DNA of 64,000 nucleotides from positions 62,001-126,000 of the forward strand of contig JBFMBK010000001.1 in the NCBI GenBank assembly GCA_040755295.1, given 5' to 3'. Below the pieces are notes generated by a model. That model saw nothing but the letters and a program-made list of their open reading frames with translations, made no database searches and had not been told where the DNA came from. This DNA comes from Bacillota bacterium. GTDB lineage: Bacteria; Bacillota; Desulfotomaculia; Desulfotomaculales; Ammonificaceae. Below, piece by piece: positions 34,512 through 44,245 of the stretch (its first letter is position 1; the number at the start of each line of letters is the position of its first letter). A program made the position numbers and the translations under genes.

Positions 34512-35288
34512 TTGAATAATAATGTTTTGCGCAAGCGAATTATCGAGATGGTCTTTAAAGGCAGGGACGGCCATATCCCAAGCGCCCTGTCAATTATCGA
34601 TATTCTTTCGGTGTTATATAGCGGCTATCTTAAGTTCGATCCACAAATCCCTGACTGGCCCGAGCGGGATTACTTTATTTTAAGCAAGGGGCATGGCTGC
34701 GTGGCACTCTATGTCTTGCTGGAGCACTATGGTTTTATTACACAGCACGACGTTGAGCTTTTTTGCAGGCCGGGCGGTATATTGGGCGCTCACCCTGATT
34801 GCACAAAAATTCCGGGCATTGAGGCCTCAACAGGGTCACTTGGCCACGGGTTCCCGTTAGCTGTCGGTGTGGCTCTCGGCCTGCGTATTCGTAACATGGA
34901 CAACAAGGTCTACGTGCTTGTCGGTGACGGTGAATGCAACGAAGGTACGATTTGGGAAGCGGCATTGGTGGCGGCGAACCTTAAGCTGGGGAATTTATGC
35001 TGCATTATAGACAATAACGGCTCGGCGCTGCAGGTGCTTCCTGTCAGTCCTCTAAGGTCAAAATGGGAAGCGTTCGGCTGGAAAGCCTCCGAAATAGACG
35101 GGCATGACGAGAATCAAATTCGAGGGGCATTGGATAGTCAAAACTTCAGCCAATGGGGTATACCGAAGGCGATTGTGGCAAATACGGTAAAGGGAAAAGG
35201 GGTGCCGATGATGGAAGGGCACGGCCTATGGCATCATAGGATACCCAATAAGGATGAGTTCAAAACGATTATGGAGGTTCTGTCTTGA
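34512..35288 (+). CDS. Transketolase, N-terminal (TPP-binding) subunit
   Basis: 258-aa split transketolase half: SKGHGCVALYVLLEHYG, the STGSLGHGFPLAVGVALG loop and TPP motif GDGECNEGTIWEAALVAAN with IIDNNG. Transketolases move two-carbon ketol units between sugar phosphates; split forms are known in archaea and some bacteria and in sugar biosynthesis clusters. The start is TTG behind GGGGAATT. It overlaps the C-terminal subunit gene by four bases. Confidence 0.88.
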   Translation: MNNNVLRKRIIEMVFKGRDGHIPSALSIIDILSVLYSGYLKFDPQIPDWPERDYFILSKGHGCVALYVLLEHYGFITQHDVELFCRPGGILGAHPDCTKIPGIEASTGSLGHGFPLAVGVALGLRIRNMDNKVYVLVGDGECNEGTIWEAALVAANLKLGNLCCIIDNNGSALQVLPVSPLRSKWEAFGWKASEIDGHDENQIRGALDSQNFSQWGIPKAIVANTVKGKGVPMMEGHGLWHHRIPNKDEFKTIMEVLS

Positions 35289-36250
35289 CCGCGAAATCTA
35301 TCCGGCAGCAATTCGCAGATACGATGCTTGAAGTCGGCCTTGAGGACCCCAACCTTGTGGTGCTGGTCGGGGATATAGGCCACTTTGCGTTACAACCTTT
35401 CGCCGCAGCCTGTCCAGGACGCTATTACAACATCGGGATTTGCGAGGCGACTATCATCAGCATGGCCGCCGGACTTGCAAAAACGGGATTCGTTCCGGTT
35501 GCCCACACCATTGCTCCGTTTTTTATTGAACGGGCGTTTGAGCAAATTAAACTGGATTTTTGTTATCAGCAATTAGGGGGGAATCTTGTAACGGTTGGGA
35601 GCGCTTTCGATTATCCATGCCTTGGCTGCACACATCACTGTTATAATGATTTCGCGTTGCTCAAGACCCTTCAGAGAACACAAATAGCATACCCCGCGAC
35701 TCCGGCCGAATTCGATACAATTTTCCGGCAAAGTTACCGTTGCGATCAGTTAACCCTCTTTCGCATCCCGGCGCACCAACATGGGCAAGGCTTTGACGCA
35801 AGGGAGATTCAATTTGGTAAGGGTATCAAAGTTACGGATGGCTCAAACCTTACCATTGTAGCAACCGGGCCGCAATTGGATAACGCTGTGGCCGCGCGAG
35901 ACGCGCTCAGCGAAATGGGTTGGGATGCCGAAATACTATACATCCACACCATTCGGCCCTTGGACAGCGGTTTGATCCGCTCCAGCGCGAGTAAGACGAG
36001 GCGTATCCTGGTAATTGAAGAACACATGCGGAGCGGGGGTCTGGGCGACGACGTGCTGCGTGCCACTATTGATATTCCGGATATTCGGTACTCTTTCATA
36101 TCTATACCGGATAGTTTCGTAACTGAATATGGGTCATACGAAGATCATTGCGAACGGTTGGGTTTGACCCGGAATGGCATCCTTGACAAGGTAAGGTCCG
36201 ACTTTGGAATACGGAAAGGCGGCGCACTTTTAGCAAAAAGCGGATCTTAA
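35285..36250 (+). CDS. Transketolase, C-terminal subunit
   Basis: 321-aa partner of the preceding gene: pyrimidine-binding domain with GDIGHFALQPFAAACPGRYY, NIGICEATIISMAAGLAKTG (the Glu activates TPP) and a C-terminal transketolase domain (VTDGSNLTIVATGPQLDNAV; ILVIEEHMRSGGLGDDVLR). The TTG start overlaps the upstream stop, which ensures equal expression of both halves. In this cluster the pair may supply a ketose precursor, such as a heptulose, or add a two-carbon branch; both are inferences. Confidence 0.88.
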   Translation: MTAKSIRQQFADTMLEVGLEDPNLVVLVGDIGHFALQPFAAACPGRYYNIGICEATIISMAAGLAKTGFVPVAHTIAPFFIERAFEQIKLDFCYQQLGGNLVTVGSAFDYPCLGCTHHCYNDFALLKTLQRTQIAYPATPAEFDTIFRQSYRCDQLTLFRIPAHQHGQGFDAREIQFGKGIKVTDGSNLTIVATGPQLDNAVAARDALSEMGWDAEILYIHTIRPLDSGLIRSSASKTRRILVIEEHMRSGGLGDDVLRATIDIPDIRYSFISIPDSFVTEYGSYEDHCERLGLTRNGILDKVRSDFGIRKGGALLAKSGS

Positions 36251-36308
36251 TTGGATGAAAGGTTGGTTTGTCAAGGAGGATAAATCTTAGCAGTTGGGGG
36301 CACTAAGA

Positions 36309-37895
36309 ATGGTCAAGAAGGTTCTTATCGTGATTCCGCCGCTTATTAACAGCGGCGAAGGAAACAGTTTTAGTCCGAAAACCCCTGTTTTTGAAAGATA
36401 TCGTCTTGTTTCCCCCGTAGAACCTACCGTAGTAGCAGCGAATTTAATAAACCGCGGGTTTGAAGTTAAACTGTTCGATCTCGGTCTGTATACAGGTGAC
36501 CGGTTTGACAGACTTACAGAAAGCCTCGCTATATTTAAACCCGACGCTCTCGTAATGGTCCAATCCGTCCTCACTTTTTCTACAGCCCAAGACTGGGACG
36601 GTATGCGTGTATTTGACTTAGCGCGCAATCACTGTCGGGAAATAGTAACGGTGTTGACTGGTTCTCACGCGACTAACTTTCCGGGTAAAGCCGTCTCTGA
36701 AGGAGTGTGTGATTTTTCGATTAAGGGTGAAGTCGATTTTGCTGTTGGTGAACTACTTTCGGCTGTTAACGTGCAGGGGGATTTATCTTCTCTCCCAGGC
36801 TTAGCTTATCGTCTTGAATCAGGCGAATTAAGCGTTTCGCAGGATTATCCTAAAGTTAACCTCGCGGATCTTCCTTTGCCCGCCTACCACTTGTTCGAAG
36901 GCGAAGATAGGGTTAGATATATGAAGGTGCTTGAGTTTGGGAAAATACGCTTTCCGGAGAAAAGTTGCTATTATCGAGACATTATGACTTCACGCGGATG
37001 TATCATGCGTTGTTCTTTTTGCTGTGTTACGCACATGCGCGGGAATACGCAAAAATACCGGCGCAAGCCTTTAGAAATGGTAGTCGCGGAAATTGAAGCG
37101 GCGCTTGAAGATGGTATAAAGGAGATTCATTTTTTCGACGATTTATTTGCCCGGGATGAAAGGCAAATACTTGAATTTACTAATGAAATCGTCCGCCGTA
37201 ACCTGCGCTTTCAGTGGTTTGTCGCCCAAGGCATGCCGCTTTGGCCGCTAACCCGAAACGCGCTGGAAGCCATGAAAGAGGCCGGCATGTACCGGATCAT
37301 TTGTCCTCTGGAGTCAGGCAATAACCGGGTTTTGAAGGAAGTAGCCGGTAAGGCGCTTTCATCGGTAGAGCACCATCACGATGTGTTATTATGGGCTCAT
37401 TCTCTCGGCCTGGAAATCATAGGCCTGTTCGTAGTGGGTATGCCGGGCGAGGAGCGCCATGAAATACTGGATACGATAAAGTTTGCAGAAGAACATCCGG
37501 AAATAGATTACTCCGTTTTCTCGATTGCCACGCCGATGATCGGGACACGCTTAATTAAACAGGTTACACAACGTGGTTGGCTTGACGATACGGATAAAAT
37601 CAACCGTATTATAAAGCGCACCGTATCGCTATACCATACGGAGGCGTTCAAGGAGTATGAACTGGGGGTGATACGGGCATTCGACTGGGATCGAATCAAT
37701 TTTTCAACTCCGGAACGCCAGGCAAAATATGCCCGGATGGTCGGTATCACGTTCGAACAACTCCAGATTCAAAGGGAATACGCCCAGAGCACGTTTTACC
37801 GTTATTTCCCTGACTACGATGGTCCTCTGTCGTTTAAGGACCTCTACGATCAGCCCCAGCTATTTCAAGAGTGTACTCCCAAAATCCCGGGATAG
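36309..37895 (+). CDS. B12-binding-domain radical SAM enzyme
   Basis: 528-aa enzyme with an N-terminal B12-binding-like domain (about 1-170; VLIVIPPLINSGEG, VVAANLINRGFEVKLFDLGL, GSHATNFPGKAVSEG) and a radical SAM core with Cx3Cx2C in SRGCIMRCSFCC. Further motifs are EIHFFDDLFARDERQI and the GIESG-like CPLESGNNRVL. ATG 36309 is preferred; TTG 36294 is possible. The substrate is unknown but the setting implies a sugar. It is not a close copy of the enzyme at 25816. Confidence 0.85.
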   Translation: MVKKVLIVIPPLINSGEGNSFSPKTPVFERYRLVSPVEPTVVAANLINRGFEVKLFDLGLYTGDRFDRLTESLAIFKPDALVMVQSVLTFSTAQDWDGMRVFDLARNHCREIVTVLTGSHATNFPGKAVSEGVCDFSIKGEVDFAVGELLSAVNVQGDLSSLPGLAYRLESGELSVSQDYPKVNLADLPLPAYHLFEGEDRVRYMKVLEFGKIRFPEKSCYYRDIMTSRGCIMRCSFCCVTHMRGNTQKYRRKPLEMVVAEIEAALEDGIKEIHFFDDLFARDERQILEFTNEIVRRNLRFQWFVAQGMPLWPLTRNALEAMKEAGMYRIICPLESGNNRVLKEVAGKALSSVEHHHDVLLWAHSLGLEIIGLFVVGMPGEERHEILDTIKFAEEHPEIDYSVFSIATPMIGTRLIKQVTQRGWLDDTDKINRIIKRTVSLYHTEAFKEYELGVIRAFDWDRINFSTPERQAKYARMVGITFEQLQIQREYAQSTFYRYFPDYDGPLSFKDLYDQPQLFQECTPKIPG

Positions 37896-37902
37896 TCTAC
37901 TG

Positions 37903-38778
37903 ATGTTATTGATTGTTGGTTCAAAAGGGTTAATCGGGTGGTATACGAAAGCATACTGGCAGGCTAACGGGGGAAAGGTTATCTGTACCTCGCACGGCCC
38001 CGGCGAGGACCTGCGTCTTGATCTGCGTGAGCCAGTCGGCAATTTTGCCACGCTGCTTCCCGGCGGCGTCACACACGCTTTAATCTGCAGCGGTATAACG
38101 GCAATCGACACTTGTTGTCGTGACCCCGAAACGACGCGCATTTTCAATGTTACTCATACCATAGAACTGCTTTCGGGCTTGCTCAAACATAGCATTACGC
38201 CAATCTTTTGCTCCAGCGATTTGGTTTTCAGGGGCGACAGGGGATATTACAGCGAGGAAGACGCGTGTTATCCCACCACAGAGTACGGCCGTCAAAAAAA
38301 GGCGGTTGAAGACTTTTTGCTTGGTCAAGACGATCCGTTCATAATCATCAGGATGAGCAAGTTATATAGTCTTGAAAAGGATGACTCTTCCCCTGTAGGG
38401 CAAATAATTAATTCCTTGCTTAAAGGTAATGCCATCCGCTGTGCCGATGATCAGGTTGTCTGTCCAACTTGCGTTGATGACATTTCCCGCGCTATCAAAC
38501 TCTTAATTGATTCAAAAGCTACGGGAGTATACCACTTAGCTGCTCCGAAAGTGTATACCAGGTATACCCTCGGTTTGGCTATTGCGGAACCGATGGGGTT
38601 GAATCAATTGATTCTACACTGTTCTATCCGCGATTTTAATTTTGCTGACCCACGTCCCGCCAATAATTCATTAAATGTTTCAAAATTTTTATCAGGTTAT
38701 GATTTCGAATTCTCAATACTCGAGTCTAATTTGCCGACAATACTCTATAAGCGATCCTATAGAGAGTGTGGGAGCTAA
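37903..38778 (+). CDS. RmlD-like NAD(P)-dependent sugar reductase/epimerase
   Basis: 291-aa Rossmann protein of the dTDP-4-dehydrorhamnose reductase type: LLIVGSKGLIGWYTKAYW at the start, THALICSGITAIDTC, CSSDLVFRGDRG for the Ser/Thr site, YGRQKKAVEDFL as YxxxK, and the late VYHLAAPKVYTRYTLG. ATG 37903 begins eight bases after the upstream stop; the frame runs back into the radical SAM gene, but that part has no homology. It likely reduces a keto sugar in this cluster. Confidence 0.82.
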   Translation: MLLIVGSKGLIGWYTKAYWQANGGKVICTSHGPGEDLRLDLREPVGNFATLLPGGVTHALICSGITAIDTCCRDPETTRIFNVTHTIELLSGLLKHSITPIFCSSDLVFRGDRGYYSEEDACYPTTEYGRQKKAVEDFLLGQDDPFIIIRMSKLYSLEKDDSSPVGQIINSLLKGNAIRCADDQVVCPTCVDDISRAIKLLIDSKATGVYHLAAPKVYTRYTLGLAIAEPMGLNQLILHCSIRDFNFADPRPANNSLNVSKFLSGYDFEFSILESNLPTILYKRSYRECGS

Positions 38779-39434
38779 TGGAAATTAACCTACTTGATCG
38801 TTATCCCCGATCTAAGAGGCCGATTGACGAGCGTGCCCAATTGATTACAGATGCGAACCGGGAAATAGCGCGGCAGTTCGGTAAGGAGTTTTTTGACGGC
38901 GACCGCCTCTACGGCTACGGTGGCTACAATTACCACGAACGTTTCTGGAAGGACACGGTCAGGAGGTTTCGCGACTACTACCAGCTTGCAGAAGATGCAA
39001 GCGTACTGGATGTGGGTTGCGCAAAGGGGTTTATGCTGTATGATTTCAAAGAACTCATGCCACGGCTTAATATAGCAGGGATAGATATATCCGGATACGC
39101 CCTCGACAACGCGATTGAAAGGGTCAAACCTTTCTTGCGAGTGGGAAACGCAAAGGCTTTACCTTATGAGGATAACTCTTTTGACTTGGTGGTTTCCATC
39201 ACTACCATACATAACCTGCCATTATTGAAATGTAAGCAGGCACTGCGGGAGATTCAAAGGGTTTCCCGAGCCCATGCGTTTATTACCGTGGATGCATGGC
39301 GGACCGAAGAAGAGCGTGAGAGGTTACTGAAGTGGAACTTGACTGCCCTGACATACATGCACGTTGACGACTGGCGGAAGTTGTTCGGCGAGGTTGGATA
39401 TACAGGGGACTATTATTGGTTTATTGCTGAGTAG
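38778..39434 (+). CDS. Class I SAM-dependent methyltransferase
   Basis: 218-aa methyltransferase: SAM motif VLDVGCAKGFMLYDFKEL (about 77-94), acidic GIDISGYALDNAI, GNAKALPYEDNSFDLVVS and IHNLPLLKCKQALREI. The N-terminus contains GYGGYNYHERFWKDTVRRF, typical of sugar or small-molecule methyltransferases in such clusters. The ATG overlaps the stop of the previous gene, so it is coupled. It is a second methyltransferase in the cluster besides the TylF type. Confidence 0.85.
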   Translation: MEINLLDRYPRSKRPIDERAQLITDANREIARQFGKEFFDGDRLYGYGGYNYHERFWKDTVRRFRDYYQLAEDASVLDVGCAKGFMLYDFKELMPRLNIAGIDISGYALDNAIERVKPFLRVGNAKALPYEDNSFDLVVSITTIHNLPLLKCKQALREIQRVSRAHAFITVDAWRTEEERERLLKWNLTALTYMHVDDWRKLFGEVGYTGDYYWFIAE

Positions 39435-39537
39435 TTGTAAGACGCTTCGACGACTCAATTCCGCATAGGGAGGATTTCTTTGGGGAAACGTCAAGCCGAT
39501 TAAGAAATTGACGATGTATAAAATGGAGGTGGACATT

Positions 39538-41094
39538 GTGGCAGTATCCAACGCGTCAACTCCGGCAAAAATGATTTCCTCGGAGGACTTCGCCGCATTG
39601 CGTGAGACCTTCAGAAAAGAGGGACGCAAGATTGTACATTGCCACGGTGTATTCGACCTTCTTCACCCGGGGCATATCGCTCATCTTGAAGAAGCGAGAT
39701 CGTTGGGGGATGTTCTGGTAGTCTCGGTAACTTCAGCTCCTTATGTAAACAAAGGTCCCGGGCGTCCCTGCTTTTCCGACGAATTACGGATGCACGCTTT
39801 AGCTGCGCTTGCTTGCGTTGACTATGTATTGCTTTCCAAATCTCCGACTGCCCTTGAGATTCTCGACATTGTCAAGCCTGATATTTTCGTAAAAGGCCAA
39901 GAATATGCCGATGCGGAGAAAGACATTACAGGGAACATCGATATAGAAATCAAAAAAATCAATTCCTTAGGCGGAGAGGTACGCTTTACCAATGGTATAG
40001 TGTTTAGTTCAACCCAACTGATAAACCAGAACTTCCCCGTTTTTCCTCCCGGCGCAAAGGTTTTCATTCAGGATTTTAGATCTCGCCATTCCTTCGATGA
40101 TCTTCACCGACAGGTCGATGACATGAAGTCGTTACGTGTTCTTGTAATCGGGGATATCATTATCGACGAATATGTTTTCTGTCAGGTACAAGGTTTGATG
40201 TCAAAAGACAGGGCACTTTCGGCCCTTTATGAGCGGGAAGAACGTTATCTCGGCGGCGCCCTTGCTGTTGCCCGGCACGTATCCAGCTTTGCTAACAACG
40301 TTACCCTGTGCGGGATTGTGGGAAACGAACCTCATATTCACAGTCAGTTACTGAACGACATGAGCAGGGCAATGATACTTGACTTGCAGTTTGAAGATAC
40401 CTACCAGACCGTGGTTAAAAGGCGGTTTATCGAACGTCGCGGTATCAGGGAGCAGTATGAAAAGTTATTCTCCATGAATTATCTGGATATGCGTTTCATC
40501 GAAAATAAGGTTGACCGCAGGCCTTATTACGAGAAGCTGCAACGACTTATCCCCAACCACGACCTTGTCCTTGTTGCGGACTACGGTCACGGCTTGCTGG
40601 ATAAAAAGGCCATGGAAATCGTCCAATCTGAAGCCAGATTTCTTGCTTTAAACTGCCAGACAAATTCGTCTAATTATGGGACCAACCTTGTTACCAAATA
40701 CCACCGGGCTGATGTGTTTACGCTCGACGAAATCGAACTTCGGTTGGCTTTTGCGTCCCGAGTGGGAAATGTGGACCATTTACTGGAACGGTTGATGCAG
40801 CATTTTCAGGGCCGTGTGGGTTGGCTTACCCTCGGGTCCTTGGGATCAGTGAGTATTGATCAGAATTTTAATATGGCCAGGACACCTGCCTTTACGTTAA
40901 ACGTGCAGGATACCGTAGGGGCCGGGGATGCCTTCTTTGCTCTTGCCAGCATTTGTGCCTGCGCAGGGGTTGACATCGAGGTGGGATCTTTTTTAGGCAA
41001 TATTGCGGGAGCCCTGGCAGCGAATGTGTTAGGAAATTCACGGCCTGTAAGTAAGCCGGATGTCCTCAAGTATGCCTCGACGCTTTTAAAATAA
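39538..41094 (+). CDS. Nucleotidyltransferase-PfkB kinase fusion (HldE-like, domains swapped)
   Basis: 518-aa protein. The N-terminal cytidylyltransferase-like domain (about 20-165) has GVFDLLHPGHIAHLEEARSL (HxGH) and FVKGQEYADAEKDITGNI. The C-terminal PfkB sugar kinase (about 195-515) has GDIIIDEYVF, GGALAVARHVSSFA and the catalytic DTVGAGDAFF. In HldE of LPS heptose synthesis the kinase comes first; here the order is reversed. It may phosphorylate and activate a heptose or related sugar together with GmhA and GmhB-like proteins at 52.4-54.1 kb. GTG 39538 follows GGAGGTG. Confidence 0.84.
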   Translation: MAVSNASTPAKMISSEDFAALRETFRKEGRKIVHCHGVFDLLHPGHIAHLEEARSLGDVLVVSVTSAPYVNKGPGRPCFSDELRMHALAALACVDYVLLSKSPTALEILDIVKPDIFVKGQEYADAEKDITGNIDIEIKKINSLGGEVRFTNGIVFSSTQLINQNFPVFPPGAKVFIQDFRSRHSFDDLHRQVDDMKSLRVLVIGDIIIDEYVFCQVQGLMSKDRALSALYEREERYLGGALAVARHVSSFANNVTLCGIVGNEPHIHSQLLNDMSRAMILDLQFEDTYQTVVKRRFIERRGIREQYEKLFSMNYLDMRFIENKVDRRPYYEKLQRLIPNHDLVLVADYGHGLLDKKAMEIVQSEARFLALNCQTNSSNYGTNLVTKYHRADVFTLDEIELRLAFASRVGNVDHLLERLMQHFQGRVGWLTLGSLGSVSIDQNFNMARTPAFTLNVQDTVGAGDAFFALASICACAGVDIEVGSFLGNIAGALAANVLGNSRPVSKPDVLKYASTLLK

Positions 41095-41146
41095 TTTTCC
41101 CTCAGGCGAAAATTTTTTAAAAGTATTTGTAAGGAGACGAAACGGA

Positions 41147-42211
41147 ATGTCGGACGATTTTAGAATTGATTCCCATAAGCTTATTTTTCATCCCGTTCGG
41201 GTATCCCAGTGGCTCCAGGGGGATGATATTTACCCAATTTACGTTGAAATTGCACCCTCAGGGAGCTGCAATCACCGATGTGTTTTCTGCGCTCTTGATT
41301 ATCTGGAGTATAAGCCGGTTTTTCTGGACAAGGACCTGATTTTAACCAACCTAAGGGAGATGGCGGCGAAGGGAGTGAGAAGCGTTATGTTCGCCGGGGA
41401 AGGAGAACCCCTGATTAATAAAGACACGCCGGAGATAGTGAACAAAACCAGGGAAATAGGGGTCGATGTCGCCATGACTTCCAACGGGGTTTTGTTTTCG
41501 AAAGAAAAAGCGGCGGAGTGTCTAAGTTCGTTTACCTGGGTACGGTTCAGTGTTAACGCCGGGACACCCGAGACCTACCAGCGGGTTCACCGCTGTCGCC
41601 CGGGGGATTTCGAAAAAGTTATCTCAAATTTAAATAGCGCCGTTGAAATCAAACTAAGTAAAGGCATTAGTACCACCATAGGTGTTCAAATGCTGTTAAT
41701 TCCCCAAAATTTCCAAGAGGTTTTGACGCTTGGGAGGATATTAAGGGAAATCGGCGTGGACTATTTTACTATAAAACCATATTCTCAGCATCCTAAAAGC
41801 ACTAGTTTTATTAATTCAGCCTTTAACTACCAGGAGCACTTACACCTGGAAAGCCAACTGCGTGAATTGGAAACGAACACTTTTCACGTTATTTTCAGAT
41901 CCAACACCATGAAGAAATTGAGACGGGCAAAATCATATAACCATTGCTTGGGGTTCCCCTTTTGGGCCTATATTGATGCACGTGCAAACGTGTGGGCATG
42001 CAGCACGTATTTAGGAGACGCTGATTTTTGCTACGGAAGCTTGAAGGAAATGAGTTTTTCGGGTATTTGGGAGGGGACGCAGCGTTCTAAGGTCCTGGCC
42101 AGGATCGCAAACATCGACGTCAGCAAGTGCCGCGAAGTATGCCGTCTGGACGAAATCAATATTTATCTGAACAACCTAAGGAATCCAAGCAGGCATGTGA
42201 ATTTCATTTAA
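41147..42211 (+). CDS. Radical SAM/SPASM-domain enzyme
   Basis: 354-aa enzyme with radical SAM Cx3Cx2C in GSCNHRCVFCALDYLEY, MFAGEGEPLINKD as the GGEP-like motif, and a Cys-rich C-terminus (CLGFPFWAYIDARANVWACS, then FCYGSL and CREVCRL) fitting a SPASM or twitch domain that binds extra Fe-S clusters. SPASM enzymes include peptide and sugar dehydrogenases and epimerases. Here the neighbours are sugar enzymes, so a sugar substrate such as in BtrN-like dehydrogenation is possible. It starts behind AAGGAGA. Confidence 0.84.
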   Translation: MSDDFRIDSHKLIFHPVRVSQWLQGDDIYPIYVEIAPSGSCNHRCVFCALDYLEYKPVFLDKDLILTNLREMAAKGVRSVMFAGEGEPLINKDTPEIVNKTREIGVDVAMTSNGVLFSKEKAAECLSSFTWVRFSVNAGTPETYQRVHRCRPGDFEKVISNLNSAVEIKLSKGISTTIGVQMLLIPQNFQEVLTLGRILREIGVDYFTIKPYSQHPKSTSFINSAFNYQEHLHLESQLRELETNTFHVIFRSNTMKKLRRAKSYNHCLGFPFWAYIDARANVWACSTYLGDADFCYGSLKEMSFSGIWEGTQRSKVLARIANIDVSKCREVCRLDEINIYLNNLRNPSRHVNFI

Positions 42212-42231
42212 CGGACCGGGGAGATAGATCA

Positions 42232-43170
42232 ATGGATTTAGAAAAAGCGTATGAATTGTTCGAAAAACTTGTAGCGATTAGATTAGCCGAGGAGGCTATA
42301 GTCAAGGAATACCCTTCGCAGGAGATTAGGACCCCGGTGCACTTGTATATAGGGCAGGAAGCGGTCGCCGCCGGTGTCTCGATCTGCCTCAATGATAACG
42401 ACTTTGTTGTTTCAAACCACCGTTCCCACGGCCATTGCTTGGCAAAGGGAATGGACTTAGCGGCATTTTTCAAGGAGTTGTACGGAAAACAGGGCGGCGT
42501 TTCAGGAGGGTGGGGCGGGTCAATGCACCTATGCGATATGAACCGGGGGATCGTAGGAACCTCGGCCATAGTTGCGGGAGGTATTCCCATTGCCGCAGGG
42601 ATTGCGCTTAAGCAGAAAATAAGTAAGCAACCGGGAGTCACCGTGGTTTATTTCGGTGATGGTGCGGTGGATGAAGGGGTCTTCTGGGAAACCTTGAATT
42701 TCGCAGCTCTGAAGAAACTCCCAATCCTTTTCGTAATGGAGGATAATGGGTTTGCCTGCCAGACGCCATGGGGAGATAGGCACGCGTACGACGATATCAA
42801 ACCCATCATTTGCGGGTTTAAGATTCCGGTTCTTGAGGTTGACGGCAACGACCCCGTTATGGTGACGGAAGTAAGTGGCGCCATTTTAGAAAGCATACGC
42901 AACGGACAAGGTCCGGCTTTTATTATCTGCAAGACCTTTAGGTGGATGGCACATGTCGGCCCTAACGACGATACCTCCACCGGTTATCGCTCTCCGGAAG
43001 AAGTGGATTATTGGAAGAAAAGGTGTCCTATCGAGAGGATGGCGACCTACCTTAACGAGATTGACCCCGAGTTTGCGCCATCGCGGGTGGAGGTTATCAA
43101 GGCCCGATGGGCGGCTGCAGTTGCCAGTTCTGTTGCAAGTGCCAAGGAGGCGCCATATGCCGTGGACTAA
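42232..43170 (+). CDS. TPP-dependent E1 component, alpha subunit
   Basis: 312-aa subunit like the alpha chain of pyruvate or acetoin dehydrogenase: VHLYIGQEAVAAGVSICL, NHRSHGHCLAKGMDLAAFF, GWGGSMHLCD and TPP motif GDGAVDEGVFWETLNFAALK with VMEDN. ATG 42232 follows GGGGAGA. It overlaps the beta gene by 14 bases. No lipoyl E2 or E3 gene is in the cluster, so it may not work in an oxidative complex; a decarboxylating two-carbon transfer to a sugar is one possibility. Confidence 0.88.
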   Translation: MDLEKAYELFEKLVAIRLAEEAIVKEYPSQEIRTPVHLYIGQEAVAAGVSICLNDNDFVVSNHRSHGHCLAKGMDLAAFFKELYGKQGGVSGGWGGSMHLCDMNRGIVGTSAIVAGGIPIAAGIALKQKISKQPGVTVVYFGDGAVDEGVFWETLNFAALKKLPILFVMEDNGFACQTPWGDRHAYDDIKPIICGFKIPVLEVDGNDPVMVTEVSGAILESIRNGQGPAFIICKTFRWMAHVGPNDDTSTGYRSPEEVDYWKKRCPIERMATYLNEIDPEFAPSRVEVIKARWAAAVASSVASAKEAPYAVD

Positions 43171-44224
43171 ACTGGTAGCGGACCAGGCGAATGACCGGGA
43201 CGTTTCCGGAAAGGCGATCGGGGAAAGAGTTCTCAGTTACAGAGAAGCGATAGCCGAAGCCATTGATCAAGCCATGCAACTTGATTCAAAGGTCATCGTC
43301 CTGGGGCAGGGCGTGGATAGGCCGGGATTTTCTTACGATACGACGGCAGGGTTAAGCGCGCGCTATGGCAACGAACGAGTCATCGAGACCCCGGTCGCCG
43401 AGGCCGCCATGACCGGGGTGACTTTGGGAGCCGCACTGGCCGGATTAAGGCCTCTATTGATACATATGCGCAGCGACTTCATGCTGGTGTCGATGGACCA
43501 AATAGTAAACCATATCGCTCACTGGCAGCGCTTGTTTGGTGGATCGGTACCTCTGGTCATAAGAACCATAATTGCTCGTGGGTGGGGTTCAGGTGCCCAG
43601 CACGCACAAAGCTTATACCATCTTTTTGCGGGGGTTGACGGTTTTAAGATAGTAATGCCTGCAACTCCTTACGACGTAAAAGGACTTTTCTTAAGCGCTG
43701 TCGCCTCGCCCGATCCGGTGCTTTTTTTTGAACACCGATGGTTGTATAACGATAAGGGATTCGTCCCGGGAAAACCTTACATGATTCCGTTGGAAAAGGC
43801 AGAATTACGCGCAGAGGGGGAAGACCTGACGGTGGTGGCCATGTCCATAACTAACAGATACGTGGCCACGGTGTCGGGCGATCTGGTAAGCGAAGGTATT
43901 ACTGTAGATTGGATCGATTTGCGTAGTGTTAAGCCACTCGATATGGATATCATTTGTCGTTCCGTCTATAAAACAGGGAGGCTTTTGGTAGTTGAAAACG
44001 GACCGATAAGTCACGGTATCGGGGCGGAAATCGCCGCCCGTGTATCCGAAAACTGTTGGGATGCTCTCCGTGCGCCTGTTTTAAGGATCGGGTGGCCTGG
44101 GACAACGGTGCCTGCTGGTCCTAAGCTGGAAGAGATGTTCTATCCGGGTCCTGCCGAGGTTAAAAAGGCCGTAAAGAGACTGGTGGATCAAAAGATATCC
44201 AAGAAATTCTTCCGACACGCGTAA
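43157..44224 (+). CDS. TPP-dependent E1 component, beta subunit
   Basis: 355-aa partner of the preceding gene: REAIAEAIDQAMQLDSKVIV, ETPVAEAAMTGVTLGAALAG (the Glu activates TPP), RGWGSGAQHAQSLYHLFAG and the transketolase-C-like end (DLTVVAMSITNRYVATVSGD; LLVVENGPISHGIGAEI). ATG 43157 sits behind AAGGAGG inside the alpha gene. With the split transketolase this makes two TPP enzymes in one glycan cluster. Confidence 0.88.
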   Translation: MPWTKLVADQANDRDVSGKAIGERVLSYREAIAEAIDQAMQLDSKVIVLGQGVDRPGFSYDTTAGLSARYGNERVIETPVAEAAMTGVTLGAALAGLRPLLIHMRSDFMLVSMDQIVNHIAHWQRLFGGSVPLVIRTIIARGWGSGAQHAQSLYHLFAGVDGFKIVMPATPYDVKGLFLSAVASPDPVLFFEHRWLYNDKGFVPGKPYMIPLEKAELRAEGEDLTVVAMSITNRYVATVSGDLVSEGITVDWIDLRSVKPLDMDIICRSVYKTGRLLVVENGPISHGIGAEIAARVSENCWDALRAPVLRIGWPGTTVPAGPKLEEMFYPGPAEVKKAVKRLVDQKISKKFFRHA

Positions 44225-44245
44225 GCCGGATCTGTGGGTGATGAT

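Noticed and set aside
37729-37902. Upstream extension of the RmlD-like gene overlapping the radical SAM gene
   Set aside because: The extra residues have no family resemblance and lie in another frame of the upstream gene; ATG 37903 gives a normal Rossmann start.
42953-43156. N-terminal extension of the E1 beta gene
   Set aside because: It is the alternate frame of the E1 alpha gene; ATG 43157 has AAGGAGG.
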